Source: Flavobacteriales bacterium
Lineage (GTDB): Bacteria > Bacteroidota > Bacteroidia > Flavobacteriales_D > Parvicellaceae
DNA length: 64,000 nucleotides
Direction: 5' to 3'
Assembly (NCBI GenBank): GCA_025210295.1
Contig: JAOASC010000016.1
Coordinates: 62,001-126,000, forward strand
Made by a program: the position numbers and the translations under genes. The notes below the pieces were generated by a model. It was not told where the DNA came from. It was given only the letters and a program-made list of their open reading frames with translations, and did no database searches. The number at the start of each line of letters is the position of its first letter. Position 1 is the first letter of the stretch. This document shows positions 1-9,235 of the stretch, one piece after another.

Positions 1-221
1 TTAATCGCTTTCTGTAACTGTGAGTCAAGAAGTGTTTCATCTGGAATTAACAAATTGTCTTTGTTTTCTATTTCCCATTCTTTCCATGCCTCTTCGAGTA
101 ATTTTCTATTGCTATTCCAAAACTGTGAGACAGATGCTTCACGTCTTAGTGAAGCTTCACGCGATGGTAATATAAGCTCACGAGTTTTTGCGAGAGCATT
201 ATTCTTGGTTATTGTTTTCAT
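1..221 (-). CDS. Hypothetical protein, 3' end cut off by the window edge
   Basis: The minus-strand frame starts at an ATG at 221 and stays open to base 1, giving about 73 N-terminal residues. The TTA at bases 1-3 is out of frame, so no stop is seen. The piece is charged and probably helical, with two adjacent Arg-Glu-Ala-Ser repeats near residue 23 and an acidic, Trp-rich stretch after it. There is no signal peptide. It begins 9 bases after the DUF4437 gene stops and so is probably co-transcribed with it. I do not recognise the family. Confidence 0.6.
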   Translation of the reverse strand, partial: MKTITKNNALAKTRELILPSREASLRREASVSQFWNSNRKLLEEAWKEWEIENKDNLLIPDETLLDSQLQKAI

Positions 222-230
222 GATTTAATT

Positions 231-1079
231 TTAATTTGAGAAGACTTTATAATTACCATTCGTTCTGATGTAAATTAAACTTTCAGCACTTGAATTAATT
301 ATATGACTAGCTATTCCTTTAGAAGTAAAACTTGAACCTGGTTTTAATTGGTATTGAATGGAATCATTTGGTATCTGATACTGTAATTCTTCAGTTATTA
401 CAACTCCCCTAAAAATACTACCCTCACTATAAATTGTTCCATTATATCCTTTAGGAAGCTTTAATAATGTACCATAAAGACTATCTTTTGTATGTGTTTC
501 CCATAAATATGAAATCTTAGCAGCACCTTTAAGGTTTGAAAGATTTTGTTCTGATAACCAAACTAGATTGGTGATATCGACATTTATAGGCTTTTCACTT
601 GATTCGAAAGCTTCACTTACAGGCTTAACTAAATACGGGCTATTTTCTATTTCGATATAAGCTATGTTTTCTTCTCCTTTTGCAGCTGTGATGTGTTGCT
701 GTCCTTTTGGCTGTGTCCAATAAGAGCCCTTTGGCATCCACATTGCTTGAGCCGACGAATCATCATTATGAACAAGACCTTTTATTACAATTCCTCGATA
801 ACTCACATTATGAATATGGGGAGGCGATGAAAAACCATCAATGAATTTTACTAAAAACCCTGTAGGTTCAGCCCCTTTCCTATTTCCCCATATTGTTCCA
901 GCTAATGGACTTTTTTTTCCTCTGGCTGGATTTAACATTTCCCAACGAATATCTTTTGCTAATTTAACTTCATTAGTTACAGGTTGAGTTTCTAAAACTT
1001 TTTGCTGGTTACTTTTTTCTTCATTTGAACAAGAAGATAGTATCATTAAAGCAAAGCAAGAGATTATAATTTTATTCAT
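231..1079 (-). CDS. DUF4437 cupin-fold lipoprotein
   Basis: A secreted lipoprotein of 282 residues. The start at 1079 is chosen because it gives a classical lipoprotein signal (MNKIIISCF, then LSSC with the lipidated Cys at residue 17); a longer frame to 1136 would bury it. The mature part has two cupin-like halves. The first carries a PPHIHN motif (His-x-His, metal-binding type) followed by a Gly-rich turn; the second half has the same spacing but no histidine pair. This matches the DUF4437 family (ChrR-like cupins), whose substrate is unknown. A -7 box lies at 1100-1107. The AraC gene diverges 151 bases away and may control it. Confidence 0.75.
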   Translation of the reverse strand: MNKIIISCFALMILSSCSNEEKSNQQKVLETQPVTNEVKLAKDIRWEMLNPARGKKSPLAGTIWGNRKGAEPTGFLVKFIDGFSSPPHIHNVSYRGIVIKGLVHNDDSSAQAMWMPKGSYWTQPKGQQHITAAKGEENIAYIEIENSPYLVKPVSEAFESSEKPINVDITNLVWLSEQNLSNLKGAAKISYLWETHTKDSLYGTLLKLPKGYNGTIYSEGSIFRGVVITEELQYQIPNDSIQYQLKPGSSFTSKGIASHIINSSAESLIYIRTNGNYKVFSN

Positions 1080-1099
1080 TATTCTAATATTTAATACTA

Positions 1100-1107
1100 C
1101 AAAGTTA
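1100..1107 (-). promoter_or_regulatory. -7 promoter box (TAACTTTG) for the DUF4437 gene
   Basis: On the minus strand TAACTTTG fits the Bacteroidota -7 consensus TAnnTTTG and sits 20 bases before the DUF4437 start codon. No clear TTG element is visible 19-20 bases upstream. Confidence 0.5.
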
Positions 1108-1193
1108 GCTGTAATAGACTTGTATGAATTGTACATCTACGGGATAATGATGTATAAAAAAAGGTTTTGAAGTGATCTTTTAACTTAATATTC

Positions 1194-1201
1194 TATTTTT
1201 G
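1194..1201 (+). promoter_or_regulatory. -7 promoter box (TATTTTTG) for the AraC gene
   Basis: TATTTTTG fits TAnnTTTG and lies 29 bases before the AraC-family start codon. A TTTTG at 1165-1169 is the nearest -33-like element, but its 24-base spacing is longer than usual. Confidence 0.45.
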
Positions 1202-1230
1202 ACGGAAATAAAACCCTAAAGTGATATAAA

Positions 1231-2112
1231 ATGCAAGTTTTAGAGACAAAAAAACCTTTTGAAATACAAGAAATCAAACTCAATGAATGGAAACAGAGAC
1301 CTGCTAAAAATAATTTTTTTGAACTGGTATTAATAAAGGAAGGCGAAGGAACGCAATGTATTAATTACAATCATTATGAATATCAGAAAGGCAGTATCTT
1401 TTTATTACCTCCTTTAAATTGTCATTCTTTCAATATTGGATCGCCTACTTCATTTGTATTTCTAAAGTTTACAGCAGATTTTTTTAAGAATACTTCTCAA
1501 ACCTTTGAAACTGATGAATGGTTTAGAGAGGCTTCATATATTCTTTCGAATTATAATCAATTACCTGGAGATATCATTAAAAGTGATTTGGATAAAAGTT
1601 ATATTGAACGTTTGATCATAATGATTTTGGAAGAGGCTAAAAATTATGAGCCGAATTCGATAACATTAATAAAAAGTTTGATGTCTAGCATTTTAGAAAT
1701 ACTTATCCGAAATATAAAAAAAGGGGCGTTATATGAAGTCCCACAGCAAGCGACTGATAGTAAAATCAACCAAATGTTATTGTATATCAATGATCATATA
1801 AACAACAATGATTCTTTGAAAATTGAAAGTATAGCTGAAACGTTTTTAATGTCTCCCACTTATGTTAGTGAGTATTTTAAAAAACAAGTAAAGATTTCAC
1901 TTCGAGAATATATTATTAAAGCTAAACTTAAACTCGTTGAAATTCGTTTAATCAATTCTGATTACACACTTAGCGAAATTGCTGATGAATTGAACTTTAC
2001 TGACGTCAGTCATTTGTCCAAAACATTTAAAAAGTATACAGGAGTCTCCCTATCTGAGTTTCGAAAGAAAGGAGAATATATGCTTTTAAAAAGAGGAAGT
2101 TGTGCTCTATAG
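1231..2112 (+). CDS. AraC-family transcriptional regulator
   Basis: A DNA-binding regulator of 293 residues. The N-terminal 130 or so residues look like the AraC sensor cupin: a beta-rich stretch with a Pro-Pro-x-x-Cys-His segment. The last 100 residues form the paired helix-turn-helix domain, with typical SIAE and EIADELNF segments and a final FRKK. It diverges from the DUF4437 lipoprotein gene, the usual arrangement for an AraC regulator and its target. It ends one base before the convergent FKBP gene. The inducer cannot be told from sequence. Confidence 0.85.
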   Translation: MQVLETKKPFEIQEIKLNEWKQRPAKNNFFELVLIKEGEGTQCINYNHYEYQKGSIFLLPPLNCHSFNIGSPTSFVFLKFTADFFKNTSQTFETDEWFREASYILSNYNQLPGDIIKSDLDKSYIERLIIMILEEAKNYEPNSITLIKSLMSSILEILIRNIKKGALYEVPQQATDSKINQMLLYINDHINNNDSLKIESIAETFLMSPTYVSEYFKKQVKISLREYIIKAKLKLVEIRLINSDYTLSEIADELNFTDVSHLSKTFKKYTGVSLSEFRKKGEYMLLKRGSCAL

Positions 2113-2113
2113 C

Positions 2114-2551
2114 TCATTCTATCAAATGCACATCAAAAATCAAAACTGAATTAGCAGGAACTCCTGGTTGAGCGTTTCTTCCATAACCTAAAGCTGATGG
2201 AATTAATAGCATTCCTTTTCCTCCAGGTTTAAAATAAGGAATTCCTTCTTGCCAACCTTCTATTACTGAAGTCAGAGAGAAAGTAATACCAGTGGTATCT
2301 GACTCATCAAAAACTGAATCATCAGAAAAATAGCCTTTATAAGCAACGGTCACTGTTGAGTTATTAGTAGGGTGCGCTCCTACTCCAACTTCGTCAATAA
2401 TATAATAAAGTCCAGATTCAGTTTTTGTAGCATTTAACCCATACTTGGCGATATAACTCGTAATAATATCATCATCTATTTGGGCTTGTTTCTTTTTCTT
2501 ATTACAAGAAAGTAATCCAACTAACAGAAGTAAATAGATTATTGGTTTCAT
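2114..2551 (-). CDS. FKBP-type peptidyl-prolyl isomerase, lipoprotein
   Basis: A 145-residue lipoprotein with an FKBP domain, which isomerises Xaa-Pro bonds during folding of exported proteins. The signal ends in LLSC (Cys16), followed by a run of lysines, so it is anchored in an envelope membrane. FKBP hallmarks are present: a Val-Phe-Asp segment, VIEGWQEG, and the IPSALGYG turn before the final beta strand. It is the last gene of a tight operon behind the secreted hydrolase (11-base gap). It lacks the longer N-terminal dimerisation arm seen in Mip or FkpA. Confidence 0.88.
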   Translation of the reverse strand: MKPIIYLLLLVGLLSCNKKKKQAQIDDDIITSYIAKYGLNATKTESGLYYIIDEVGVGAHPTNNSTVTVAYKGYFSDDSVFDESDTTGITFSLTSVIEGWQEGIPYFKPGGKGMLLIPSALGYGRNAQPGVPANSVLIFDVHLIE

Positions 2552-2562
2552 TGGAATTTAAT

Positions 2563-3786
2563 TTAATGATTAATGACAATTGGAACAGCTGTTTCAGGAG
2601 ATTTAAAAATATAAACTCCATTCTTATAGTTCGAAACATCTAGTGAAATAATGTTATGATAGGTCTGAACCAAAATTCCATAAATACTATACACCTGAAC
2701 TGTTTTCAAAGTTTTGGAAAAGTGTAAAATTGATTTTACTGGATTGGGATAAACTGTAAAATCATTCTTTTGTTCAATAATCGAAACCGCTCCTTGGCAA
2801 TATACTGCTCTTAAGTTTTGTGTAGCACTACAAGGAAACTGATATTTACTTTCAGGATATACAACCATTGGGGAATCAGATTGTTCTATGGCTTTTAGAC
2901 CTCCTGGCATTGTAATTTGATTGCTACTGCCATTACCTAGAGCAACAGTTTTTCCCGCAGAACTTCCATTAAAGGTATAATCTGCTAAAGCATCAATAAA
3001 ACGATAATATGCATAATAATCGTAGGCATCAAAAGCATTGGATGTATTAGGAACAATATGATCTGCAAGGTAACTGTATCCATTTATTGTATCACCTTTT
3101 AAGGTTAAAAAGTCTTTTTCTGCTATAGGAATGTTTATTGAAGAAAAGATATCGATGGCCATTCGATGGTCATTGGTTTCATCATCGTCAAAAACTTCAA
3201 TCAATAACTTTGTATCTGATGGGAAATTTTGTAATTCTGTTTGACTAATATTAAAGGAATACCATTGGGCTAAAGCATAGATAAACCGACCATTTTGTCC
3301 CCAATTATCTTCAGTGAAACATTGGTATGCATTTCCAAAAGAGGCTCCACCTCCAAATGAATGCCCCATAAAACCAACTTGTGTAGTATCAATAATATTG
3401 GAATAATCTCTAGCTGCTTTTCGAAAGCCTTCTAAAAGGTTAGTATAACGTTCCGAAACAGTTGAGCCAACAGTTTTATAGGGAACATAAACTATTGCAT
3501 ACCCTTTTTTGGCAACAAACTCCAACATTCCTGCAATTGCACTTGAATTATTTCCACCATATGCATGGCTATAGAAAATTGTCGGTACTTGGGAAGTCAC
3601 ATCAGTTGGATAGTGAATTTCAATATTCTTTGTTAAAAAGTTGGGGTTAGCAAATGAAATCGTCCCAACAGTATGCGTCCCATCAGCACCATAACCAGTA
3701 GTTGGTTTTGATATATTTGGGTCACTGTACTGACTAAAAAGCCAATCAACGGTTACCATACAAAGCAGCAACAATTTAATCTTCAT
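2563..3786 (-). CDS. Secreted alpha/beta hydrolase with type IX secretion tail
   Basis: A 407-residue exported esterase-like enzyme. An N-terminal Sec signal (KIKLLLLC) is followed by an alpha/beta-hydrolase domain with the nucleophile elbow GHSFGG (Ser143), resembling the chlorophyllase / PAF-acetylhydrolase group. Candidate acid and His residues lie in an FDDDETND stretch and an ADHIVP stretch further on. The last 65 residues (from about FTVYPNPV) are a type A Por secretion sorting domain, which directs export through the type IX system and is removed on delivery. Its start lies 4 bases after the DHS-like gene stops. The substrate is unknown. Confidence 0.82.
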   Translation of the reverse strand: MKIKLLLLCMVTVDWLFSQYSDPNISKPTTGYGADGTHTVGTISFANPNFLTKNIEIHYPTDVTSQVPTIFYSHAYGGNNSSAIAGMLEFVAKKGYAIVYVPYKTVGSTVSERYTNLLEGFRKAARDYSNIIDTTQVGFMGHSFGGGASFGNAYQCFTEDNWGQNGRFIYALAQWYSFNISQTELQNFPSDTKLLIEVFDDDETNDHRMAIDIFSSINIPIAEKDFLTLKGDTINGYSYLADHIVPNTSNAFDAYDYYAYYRFIDALADYTFNGSSAGKTVALGNGSSNQITMPGGLKAIEQSDSPMVVYPESKYQFPCSATQNLRAVYCQGAVSIIEQKNDFTVYPNPVKSILHFSKTLKTVQVYSIYGILVQTYHNIISLDVSNYKNGVYIFKSPETAVPIVINH

Positions 3787-3790
3787 CCAA

Positions 3791-4762
3791 CTACATTTCT
3801 AATAAATAAGCAAAAATCAAAGGAGCCACGATTGTTGCATCTGATTCAATAATAAACTTAGGGGTATCTAGATCCAATTTGCCCCAAGTTATCTTTTCAT
3901 TGGGAACTGCTCCTGAATAACTTCCATAACTTGTTGTAGAATCTGAAATTTGACAAAAATAACTCCAAAAAGGAGTATCCGTTAATTCCATGTCTTGATA
4001 AAGCATAGGTACAACACAAATTGGAAAATCTCCTGCTATCCCTCCTCCTATTTGAAAAAAGCCTGTTCCAGTTTTTGAATTTTGAGTATACCAATCTGCT
4101 AAATAAGCCATATACTCTACTCCAGATTTCATTGTACTGGGTTTCAACTTCCCTTTCATGACATAAGAGGTAAATATATTGCCTAAAGTAGAATCTTCCC
4201 ACCCAGGAACTACAATTGGAAGTTTTTTTTCAGCAGCTGCATACATCCAAGAATCTTTCAATGGAATTTCATAATATTCTTCCAATACACCTGACAATAG
4301 TAATTGGTATAAAAATTCGTGAGGGAAATAGCGTTCCCCTTTAGCTTCAGCTTCTTTCCAAATCTTATAAATATGCTGTTGTAGCCTCCTAAAAGCTTCT
4401 TCTTCTGGAATACAAGTATCTGTTACACGATTTAACCCTTTCTCTAATAAATCCCATTCATCTTGTGGAGTTAAATCTCTATAATTAGGAACTCTTTTAT
4501 AGTGTGAATGCGCCACTAAATTCATCACATCTTCCTCTAAATTAGCTCCAGTACAGGAAATAAAATGAACTTTATCCTGACGAATCATTTCGGCAAATAT
4601 TTTACCCAGTTCTGCTGTGCTCATTGCTCCTGCTAAAGACACTAGCATTTTATTACCCTTTTCTAATTGTTCCTGATAACCTTTAGCCGCATCAACCAAT
4701 GCTGCAGCATTGAAATGTAAAAAATACTTTTCTATAAAGTTTGAAATTGGTTTTTCTACCAT
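3791..4762 (-). CDS. Deoxyhypusine synthase-like protein
   Basis: 323 residues, cytoplasmic, of the deoxyhypusine synthase fold (NAD-dependent transfer of an aminobutyl group from spermidine). Visible family marks: the early SLAGAMSTAELG and CTGANLEED segments, a GTGFFQIGGG motif, and the C-terminal TWGKL, whose Lys295 matches the lysine that carries the aminobutyl intermediate. The SGARP-like segment reads SGAVP, so an Arg is replaced. Bacteria have no eIF5A, and some bacterial relatives make homospermidine instead, so polyamine chemistry is the best guess. It lies between two exported-protein genes with gaps of 4 and 6 bases. Confidence 0.85.
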   Translation of the reverse strand: MVEKPISNFIEKYFLHFNAAALVDAAKGYQEQLEKGNKMLVSLAGAMSTAELGKIFAEMIRQDKVHFISCTGANLEEDVMNLVAHSHYKRVPNYRDLTPQDEWDLLEKGLNRVTDTCIPEEEAFRRLQQHIYKIWKEAEAKGERYFPHEFLYQLLLSGVLEEYYEIPLKDSWMYAAAEKKLPIVVPGWEDSTLGNIFTSYVMKGKLKPSTMKSGVEYMAYLADWYTQNSKTGTGFFQIGGGIAGDFPICVVPMLYQDMELTDTPFWSYFCQISDSTTSYGSYSGAVPNEKITWGKLDLDTPKFIIESDATIVAPLIFAYLLEM

Positions 4763-4768
4763 AATAGA

Positions 4769-6346
4769 CTAGTCTAGTTTTTCTAACTTATCAAAATTTT
4801 CATCTAATGTTTGAATAATCACTTTTAAGCTGTTTTGCTCTTTATCTCGTATTTTTAAACTAAGATTGGTTTTGTTTTTATTTGATAATTTATAATCAAT
4901 TGACTCTGACAATTGTAATAATACTTTCATCAATTCATTTTCAGCAGTTGTTTGCTCTCGTTCAATTGATTCCCTGATTCCCTTTGATAATTTAGTTTCA
5001 TCAAGCAACAGATTAATGTATAACCCATTATCGTCAATAGCTGAAGCTATCGGACTATCAGCAAGATTATTACTCACACTTTCGCCAGCTTTAAATGCTT
5101 TGATAACTGCTTCTTTGTTACTCAATAAACATACTGAAGAATTAAAAGCCAAATAAGCATTTTCCTTAGCTCCAGTTTTGATTTGATAATAGCCAGATTT
5201 TTCTTCAAAAGCTTCTGCTGGTATGATTGACATTAGTTCTTCTAAAAGCTCCTTATCTTTTATATCAAAAACTAACGCCACCGATGGTTTGATATCGTAC
5301 GAAGCATTTGAGCCTTCAATATTAGATACAACAAACGCAATACTTCCTTCCATATTTTCAAGGAACTCTTGTGGTGTTACTTTACTCATATTCCCCATCG
5401 AAACCATTCTGTTGTCTTTAATTCTTTCAAATAATTCAGAGGGATTAATCGACAAAGCAATTAAACCTAAATTATCCTCAGAAAAGTGCGCTAAAATTGC
5501 TGTATTAAAATTGTCAGCTAAAACCTTGTTTTCATCTATTAACTCTTCAATAGATTGATTCCCTTTAAATGAAGCATCTAAATCTACTTGTCCTTCATCA
5601 AACGTTAAATAGAAAGAAAGATAGTTATCTGAAGCTATAATTTGATATTCTTCTTCAAACTCTTTAAACTCTATTTCGTCTTTAAATAAATTTGAAGATA
5701 CCCACAAGCTTATATCTTTTTTTTCCTTGTAAAAACTTTTAAACCCATCCTCTTTAATCAATTGATTTTCTGGAGTTAAACCAAATAAATATTCCATTTT
5801 AGCTTGAAGACTCTTTTCATCTCCACGATAACTTTCCTCAGCTAGAATTAACAGTTTTTCTTTATCCCATGCAAAAGCAGTTCGTTTATCTGTCAAAGTA
5901 TATTTATAGTTACCAGCATCTTTAATTTCATAGGCAGCACCTGATACCTCTAAAAATTCATTCATAAAATCAGTTAAAGCCTCTTCTTGAATAACGCTAA
6001 GTGCCATCCCAAAATAACGTTCTTCGTTTTCGTCCTCATCCAAATAAAAAGAAAACCAATCTTTTTCATAGTTTAATCCAATTGAAAGTGGCTTTTCAAA
6101 AATTCGATCAATCAGTTTAATTTCTTCCTTTTTTAAATCTTTTCGATGACTTCTGACTTTTTGAACTGTTTCCAATTGATTAGCATTAAACAAGTCGCCT
6201 TTATTAATGAGTTCAGGAATATTATAAACAGTAACTAAATTAGCTTCTTTCGGAAGTACGGAAATATTCTCTGGAGCTTTAGTACAAGAGGTAATCAAGA
6301 GTATAGACAAGCTAATAAATAGTGTTAAATTAATCAGTCTTTTCAT
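4769..6346 (-). CDS. DUF4836-type lipoprotein
   Basis: A large lipoprotein of 525 residues. The start at 6346 (MKRLINLTLF) is preferred over the frame start at 6370 because it gives a standard signal ending in ITSC. The mature protein begins with a short 'P-x-x-A-N-L-V-T-V-Y-N' strand typical of DUF4836, then alternates acidic helices and strands, ending in an amphipathic FDKLEKLD helix. The family is common in Bacteroidota and has no known function. It heads the operon with the DHS-like, hydrolase and FKBP genes. The 158 bases upstream show no convincing promoter box. Confidence 0.75.
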   Translation of the reverse strand: MKRLINLTLFISLSILLITSCTKAPENISVLPKEANLVTVYNIPELINKGDLFNANQLETVQKVRSHRKDLKKEEIKLIDRIFEKPLSIGLNYEKDWFSFYLDEDENEERYFGMALSVIQEEALTDFMNEFLEVSGAAYEIKDAGNYKYTLTDKRTAFAWDKEKLLILAEESYRGDEKSLQAKMEYLFGLTPENQLIKEDGFKSFYKEKKDISLWVSSNLFKDEIEFKEFEEEYQIIASDNYLSFYLTFDEGQVDLDASFKGNQSIEELIDENKVLADNFNTAILAHFSEDNLGLIALSINPSELFERIKDNRMVSMGNMSKVTPQEFLENMEGSIAFVVSNIEGSNASYDIKPSVALVFDIKDKELLEELMSIIPAEAFEEKSGYYQIKTGAKENAYLAFNSSVCLLSNKEAVIKAFKAGESVSNNLADSPIASAIDDNGLYINLLLDETKLSKGIRESIEREQTTAENELMKVLLQLSESIDYKLSNKNKTNLSLKIRDKEQNSLKVIIQTLDENFDKLEKLD

Positions 6347-6505
6347 TTTATTTTTAGGTTTTATTTTCAAGTTTACAAAGCAAAACTAATTGCTATTTAT
6401 TCGATACAAACCTACTATTATTTTAGAAATAATAGTTTAGACATCATACGGAATTACTAACAATACAATTAACTTATTAGAGAACAAAATTGGATTCATT
6501 TTTTA

Positions 6506-7105
6506 TTACAGCACAATTGTTCTAAAAGTCAAATTGATTCTTGGAGACTTTACATGTGTTGTAGGTGGTAAACGGTGCAACCAATAGGTTTGAGTAACAC
6601 CTTTCATGACTAATAAACTACCATGTTCTAAGAGTAGCTTCACTTTTTCGTTGGTTTTCTTATGTTTAAAACTAAAATAGCGTTGAGCTCCAAAAGTTAA
6701 GGATGCTATTGTTGTATTTTTACCTAATGCTTTTTCATCATCACTATGCCATGCCATTCCTTCATTTCCAGTTGGGTAAAGATTGAGTAAACAAGAATTA
6801 AATTGACAATTTAATTTTTGCTCAACAATCGTCTTTAAATCAAGTAATTCCTTAGTCCATGGCAACCCATATTTAGTCGTTCCAGAATAGCGATAAGCAA
6901 ACGCTTTGTCTCCATACCAAGCTACTTTTCTGGCTGTAACAATATGTTTGTTAAATAATATAGCTTCATCATTTTTCCATGGAATATTTGAGCGTAAATA
7001 TTGATAATAACGTTGAGCTTGTTCAACAGAAACTATTCTACCGTAATAGTTGACAGTCCCATTATAGGGCAAAAGGTTGGTATTTTCATCAGAAAACAAA
7101 TCCAT
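6506..7105 (-). CDS. alkB: AlkB-family 2OG-Fe(II) dioxygenase (DNA dealkylation)
   Basis: Oxidative demethylation of alkylated bases with 2-oxoglutarate, Fe(II) and oxygen. It has 199 residues if started at MDLFSDEN (7105). Iron ligands are visible as HSD (His120, Asp122) and His177, and the 2OG-binding R-x5-R pair is Arg189/Arg195. The NLYPTG-x4-MAWHSDDE block is the family signature. Its ATG overlaps the stop of the upstream AraC/alkyltransferase gene by one base (TAATG), so the two are translationally coupled. It is closer to the ALKBH2/3-like bacterial group than to E. coli AlkB in the residues I can compare. Confidence 0.9.
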   Translation of the reverse strand: MDLFSDENTNLLPYNGTVNYYGRIVSVEQAQRYYQYLRSNIPWKNDEAILFNKHIVTARKVAWYGDKAFAYRYSGTTKYGLPWTKELLDLKTIVEQKLNCQFNSCLLNLYPTGNEGMAWHSDDEKALGKNTTIASLTFGAQRYFSFKHKKTNEKVKLLLEHGSLLVMKGVTQTYWLHRLPPTTHVKSPRINLTFRTIVL

Positions 7106-7950
7106 TATTCGTGTTTTTTTGATAATTCCCAGGCTAATAAAGCTTGTTTCCTTGTTAGCCCCCACATATACCCTCCTAACTTCCCTGAAGTTTGAATTAC
7201 TCTGTGGCAGGGAATCAACAAAGCAACAGGGTTTTTCCCAATTGCAGTTCCAATAGCTCTTGAAGCTTTAGGACGTTCTATTTCGTTAGCAATGTTTTGA
7301 TAGGTAGACAATTCTCCTTGCGGTATTTTTAATAGAGATTCCCAAACCTTTAATTGAAAATCAGAACCTTTTAAATGTAATTTAAGCGCTGTTATTTCTG
7401 ACCATTCTTGAGTATAAATCGCTCTAGCCTTACGATGAAATACTGTTTCTTGCTCTAGCAATTGAGCTTTTGAAAAATGTTGCTTTAGCAATGCTATTCC
7501 TTCTAATTTTGTAGCGATAAAATGCATAAAACAAACACCTTTATGTGTAGAAGCTATCAACATTAATCCAAATTGGGACTCAAAAAAACTATAATCAATT
7601 TTCAAGTTTTGACCATCATTTTTATATTCTGCAGGAGTCATTCCCTCTATTTTGATAAACAAATCATGCAATCGACTAGTGCTCGAAAAACCCGATTCAA
7701 AGCTAGTGTCAAATAAGGTTAAAGCCTCCTCTTTTAAAAGATATTTAGCATAGTTTAGAGTGACATATCTTAAAAATTGTTTAGGACTAACGCCTACCCA
7801 CTCTTTAAACAACCGTTGAAAATGATAGGGACTTAAATTAACATAAGCTGCTAGCTCTTCTAAAGAAGGTTGTTGCTGATGGTTTTGATTTATATAAGCT
7901 ATGACCTTAGCTATTCTCTTGTAGTTGATATCTTGCTGTTCTGCATTCAT
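7105..7950 (-). CDS. AraC HTH / O6-alkylguanine-DNA alkyltransferase fusion (Ada-like)
   Basis: 281 residues joining two functions. Residues 10-110 are an AraC helix-turn-helix domain (SLEELAAYVNLSPYHF onward). Residues 115-281 are a suicide methyltransferase with the active site IPCHRVI (Cys248) and the FQLKVWESLLKIP and YQNIANEI segments. The N-terminal zinc/phosphotriester Cys4 domain of E. coli Ada is missing, so it cannot be triggered by methyl-phosphotriesters in the same way. It overlaps alkB by one base, which fits a regulator-plus-repair unit. The gap to the membrane-protein gene upstream is 50 bases. Confidence 0.92.
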   Translation of the reverse strand: MNAEQQDINYKRIAKVIAYINQNHQQQPSLEELAAYVNLSPYHFQRLFKEWVGVSPKQFLRYVTLNYAKYLLKEEALTLFDTSFESGFSSTSRLHDLFIKIEGMTPAEYKNDGQNLKIDYSFFESQFGLMLIASTHKGVCFMHFIATKLEGIALLKQHFSKAQLLEQETVFHRKARAIYTQEWSEITALKLHLKGSDFQLKVWESLLKIPQGELSTYQNIANEIERPKASRAIGTAIGKNPVALLIPCHRVIQTSGKLGGYMWGLTRKQALLAWELSKKHE

Positions 7951-8000
7951 TGTTTCAAATCTAAGGTATAATTACCTTTGAAAAAATCCGTTTCTTGCTT

Positions 8001-8681
8001 TTATTTTTTAACTGCTCTATGCAATTTTATTATATCCGTTATATGAGTATAAACAACCACAGGAACAATTAAAGCAGGCAATAATACATACGGAGGATAT
8101 TCCAATGCTTTATTCGGTTGATCAAAGGCAAATTGTTGAAATGGTAATTCAGCCGATAAAATACCATTGATTAAAATAAACAGCACTAAACCTAAACCAA
8201 TCCAATTCCAAATCAATAATATTTTATTAGCTATTTTCTGTTTAGCATACAACCAACTCATCAATGGAGCTGTTAAACCAGCTATAATATCAAAATTTCG
8301 TCCTTCGAATGTCATCAGTTCGGGGATCATTTGATATTGAAATAAATAGAACAAACAAATTTCAACAGGGACTCTAACAACATGAGACAACGTACTGATT
8401 TTAAGGTTTCTGCCCTGTATTATTGCTTCTTTTTGTTTAGGCAACAAACCATAAACAATGGCAAGCGTTGATGGAACCAATACAAATGTGAAATGTGGAG
8501 GAAAATCATCTGTATCGTGATAAAACCCAGTAAATGCGATGAGCAATTGTAATAAACTACCAATAATCAAAAGTAACACTGCTTTTTTAGCATTTTTATT
8601 TGCTAAATGAAAGAATACAATTGTTATAATTGCTGTACATAAAAACAATGCATTGATAGTATATGGTAGCCCTTCTATCAT
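8001..8681 (-). CDS. Integral membrane protein of unknown function
   Basis: 226 residues with about six or seven hydrophobic segments, starting with an N-terminal one right after MIEGLP and ending in a basic tail (KLHRAVKK). No transporter or enzyme motif is recognisable. Its ATG follows the stop codon of the acetyltransferase gene with no base between them (TAAATG), so the two are almost certainly translated together. It lies inside the priA-to-alkB run, but nothing in the sequence ties it to DNA repair. Confidence 0.7.
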   Translation of the reverse strand: MIEGLPYTINALFLCTAIITIVFFHLANKNAKKAVLLLIIGSLLQLLIAFTGFYHDTDDFPPHFTFVLVPSTLAIVYGLLPKQKEAIIQGRNLKISTLSHVVRVPVEICLFYLFQYQMIPELMTFEGRNFDIIAGLTAPLMSWLYAKQKIANKILLIWNWIGLGLVLFILINGILSAELPFQQFAFDQPNKALEYPPYVLLPALIVPVVVYTHITDIIKLHRAVKK

Positions 8682-9230
8682 TTATTTAATATTTTGAAAA
8701 GCTTGTTGGGTTAACTGCCAACGTTTTACTTTTTGTCTAAAATTAATTGAGCCTGGAATTGTACTATATTCTTCGATTAATGAAAAACCTAATTTTTCTA
8801 ACGTTTTATTTGGCGCAGGATTATAAGCATAGGGTTCACAAATCAATTCTTGTAAGTTAAACTTTTGAAAATAGTTAGCTATTGATAATTTTAATAATTC
8901 AAGCCCAATTCCTTTTTGTCTATTGGCTTTTTCCCAAATGTGTAAATGCATTTTAGCAGTTTTCCCAAAGTTTATCTCATTAATGTTCGAATGGCCAATT
9001 GGTTTACCATCCAGCAACCAAATCAATGCGTAGGACTCCTTAACTTTAATGGGGAGACTTATTTGTTCAGTTAAGTATTTAGTCAACTTTTCTTCTGTAG
9101 GTACCTTTTCTAAGTCAACTCCCATAGCAATTAAGTGTTCAGGAGAAGATCTTAACCAATATTGAATGATCAGTGGAATTTCTTTTTCAGTTAATTCTTG
9201 TATCCTTATTGAATTATTCTTAACGCTCAT
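8682..9230 (-). CDS. GNAT-family N-acetyltransferase
   Basis: 182 residues with the GNAT fold. The acetyl-CoA binding region is the KANRQKGIGLELLKL stretch (the Q/RxxGxG/A motif), and the C-terminal strand has YNPAPNKTLEKLGF, the usual beta6-beta7 region. A preceding IGHSNINEI strand also fits. The substrate could be a small amine or a protein N-terminus. It sits 5 bases after priA and directly abuts the membrane-protein gene. Confidence 0.8.
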   Translation of the reverse strand: MSVKNNSIRIQELTEKEIPLIIQYWLRSSPEHLIAMGVDLEKVPTEEKLTKYLTEQISLPIKVKESYALIWLLDGKPIGHSNINEINFGKTAKMHLHIWEKANRQKGIGLELLKLSIANYFQKFNLQELICEPYAYNPAPNKTLEKLGFSLIEEYSTIPGSINFRQKVKRWQLTQQAFQNIK

Positions 9231-9235
9231 TTTCT

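Noticed and set aside
5223-5558. Plus-strand 111-codon frame within the DUF4836 gene
   Set aside because: Low-complexity Ser/Ile-rich antisense shadow.
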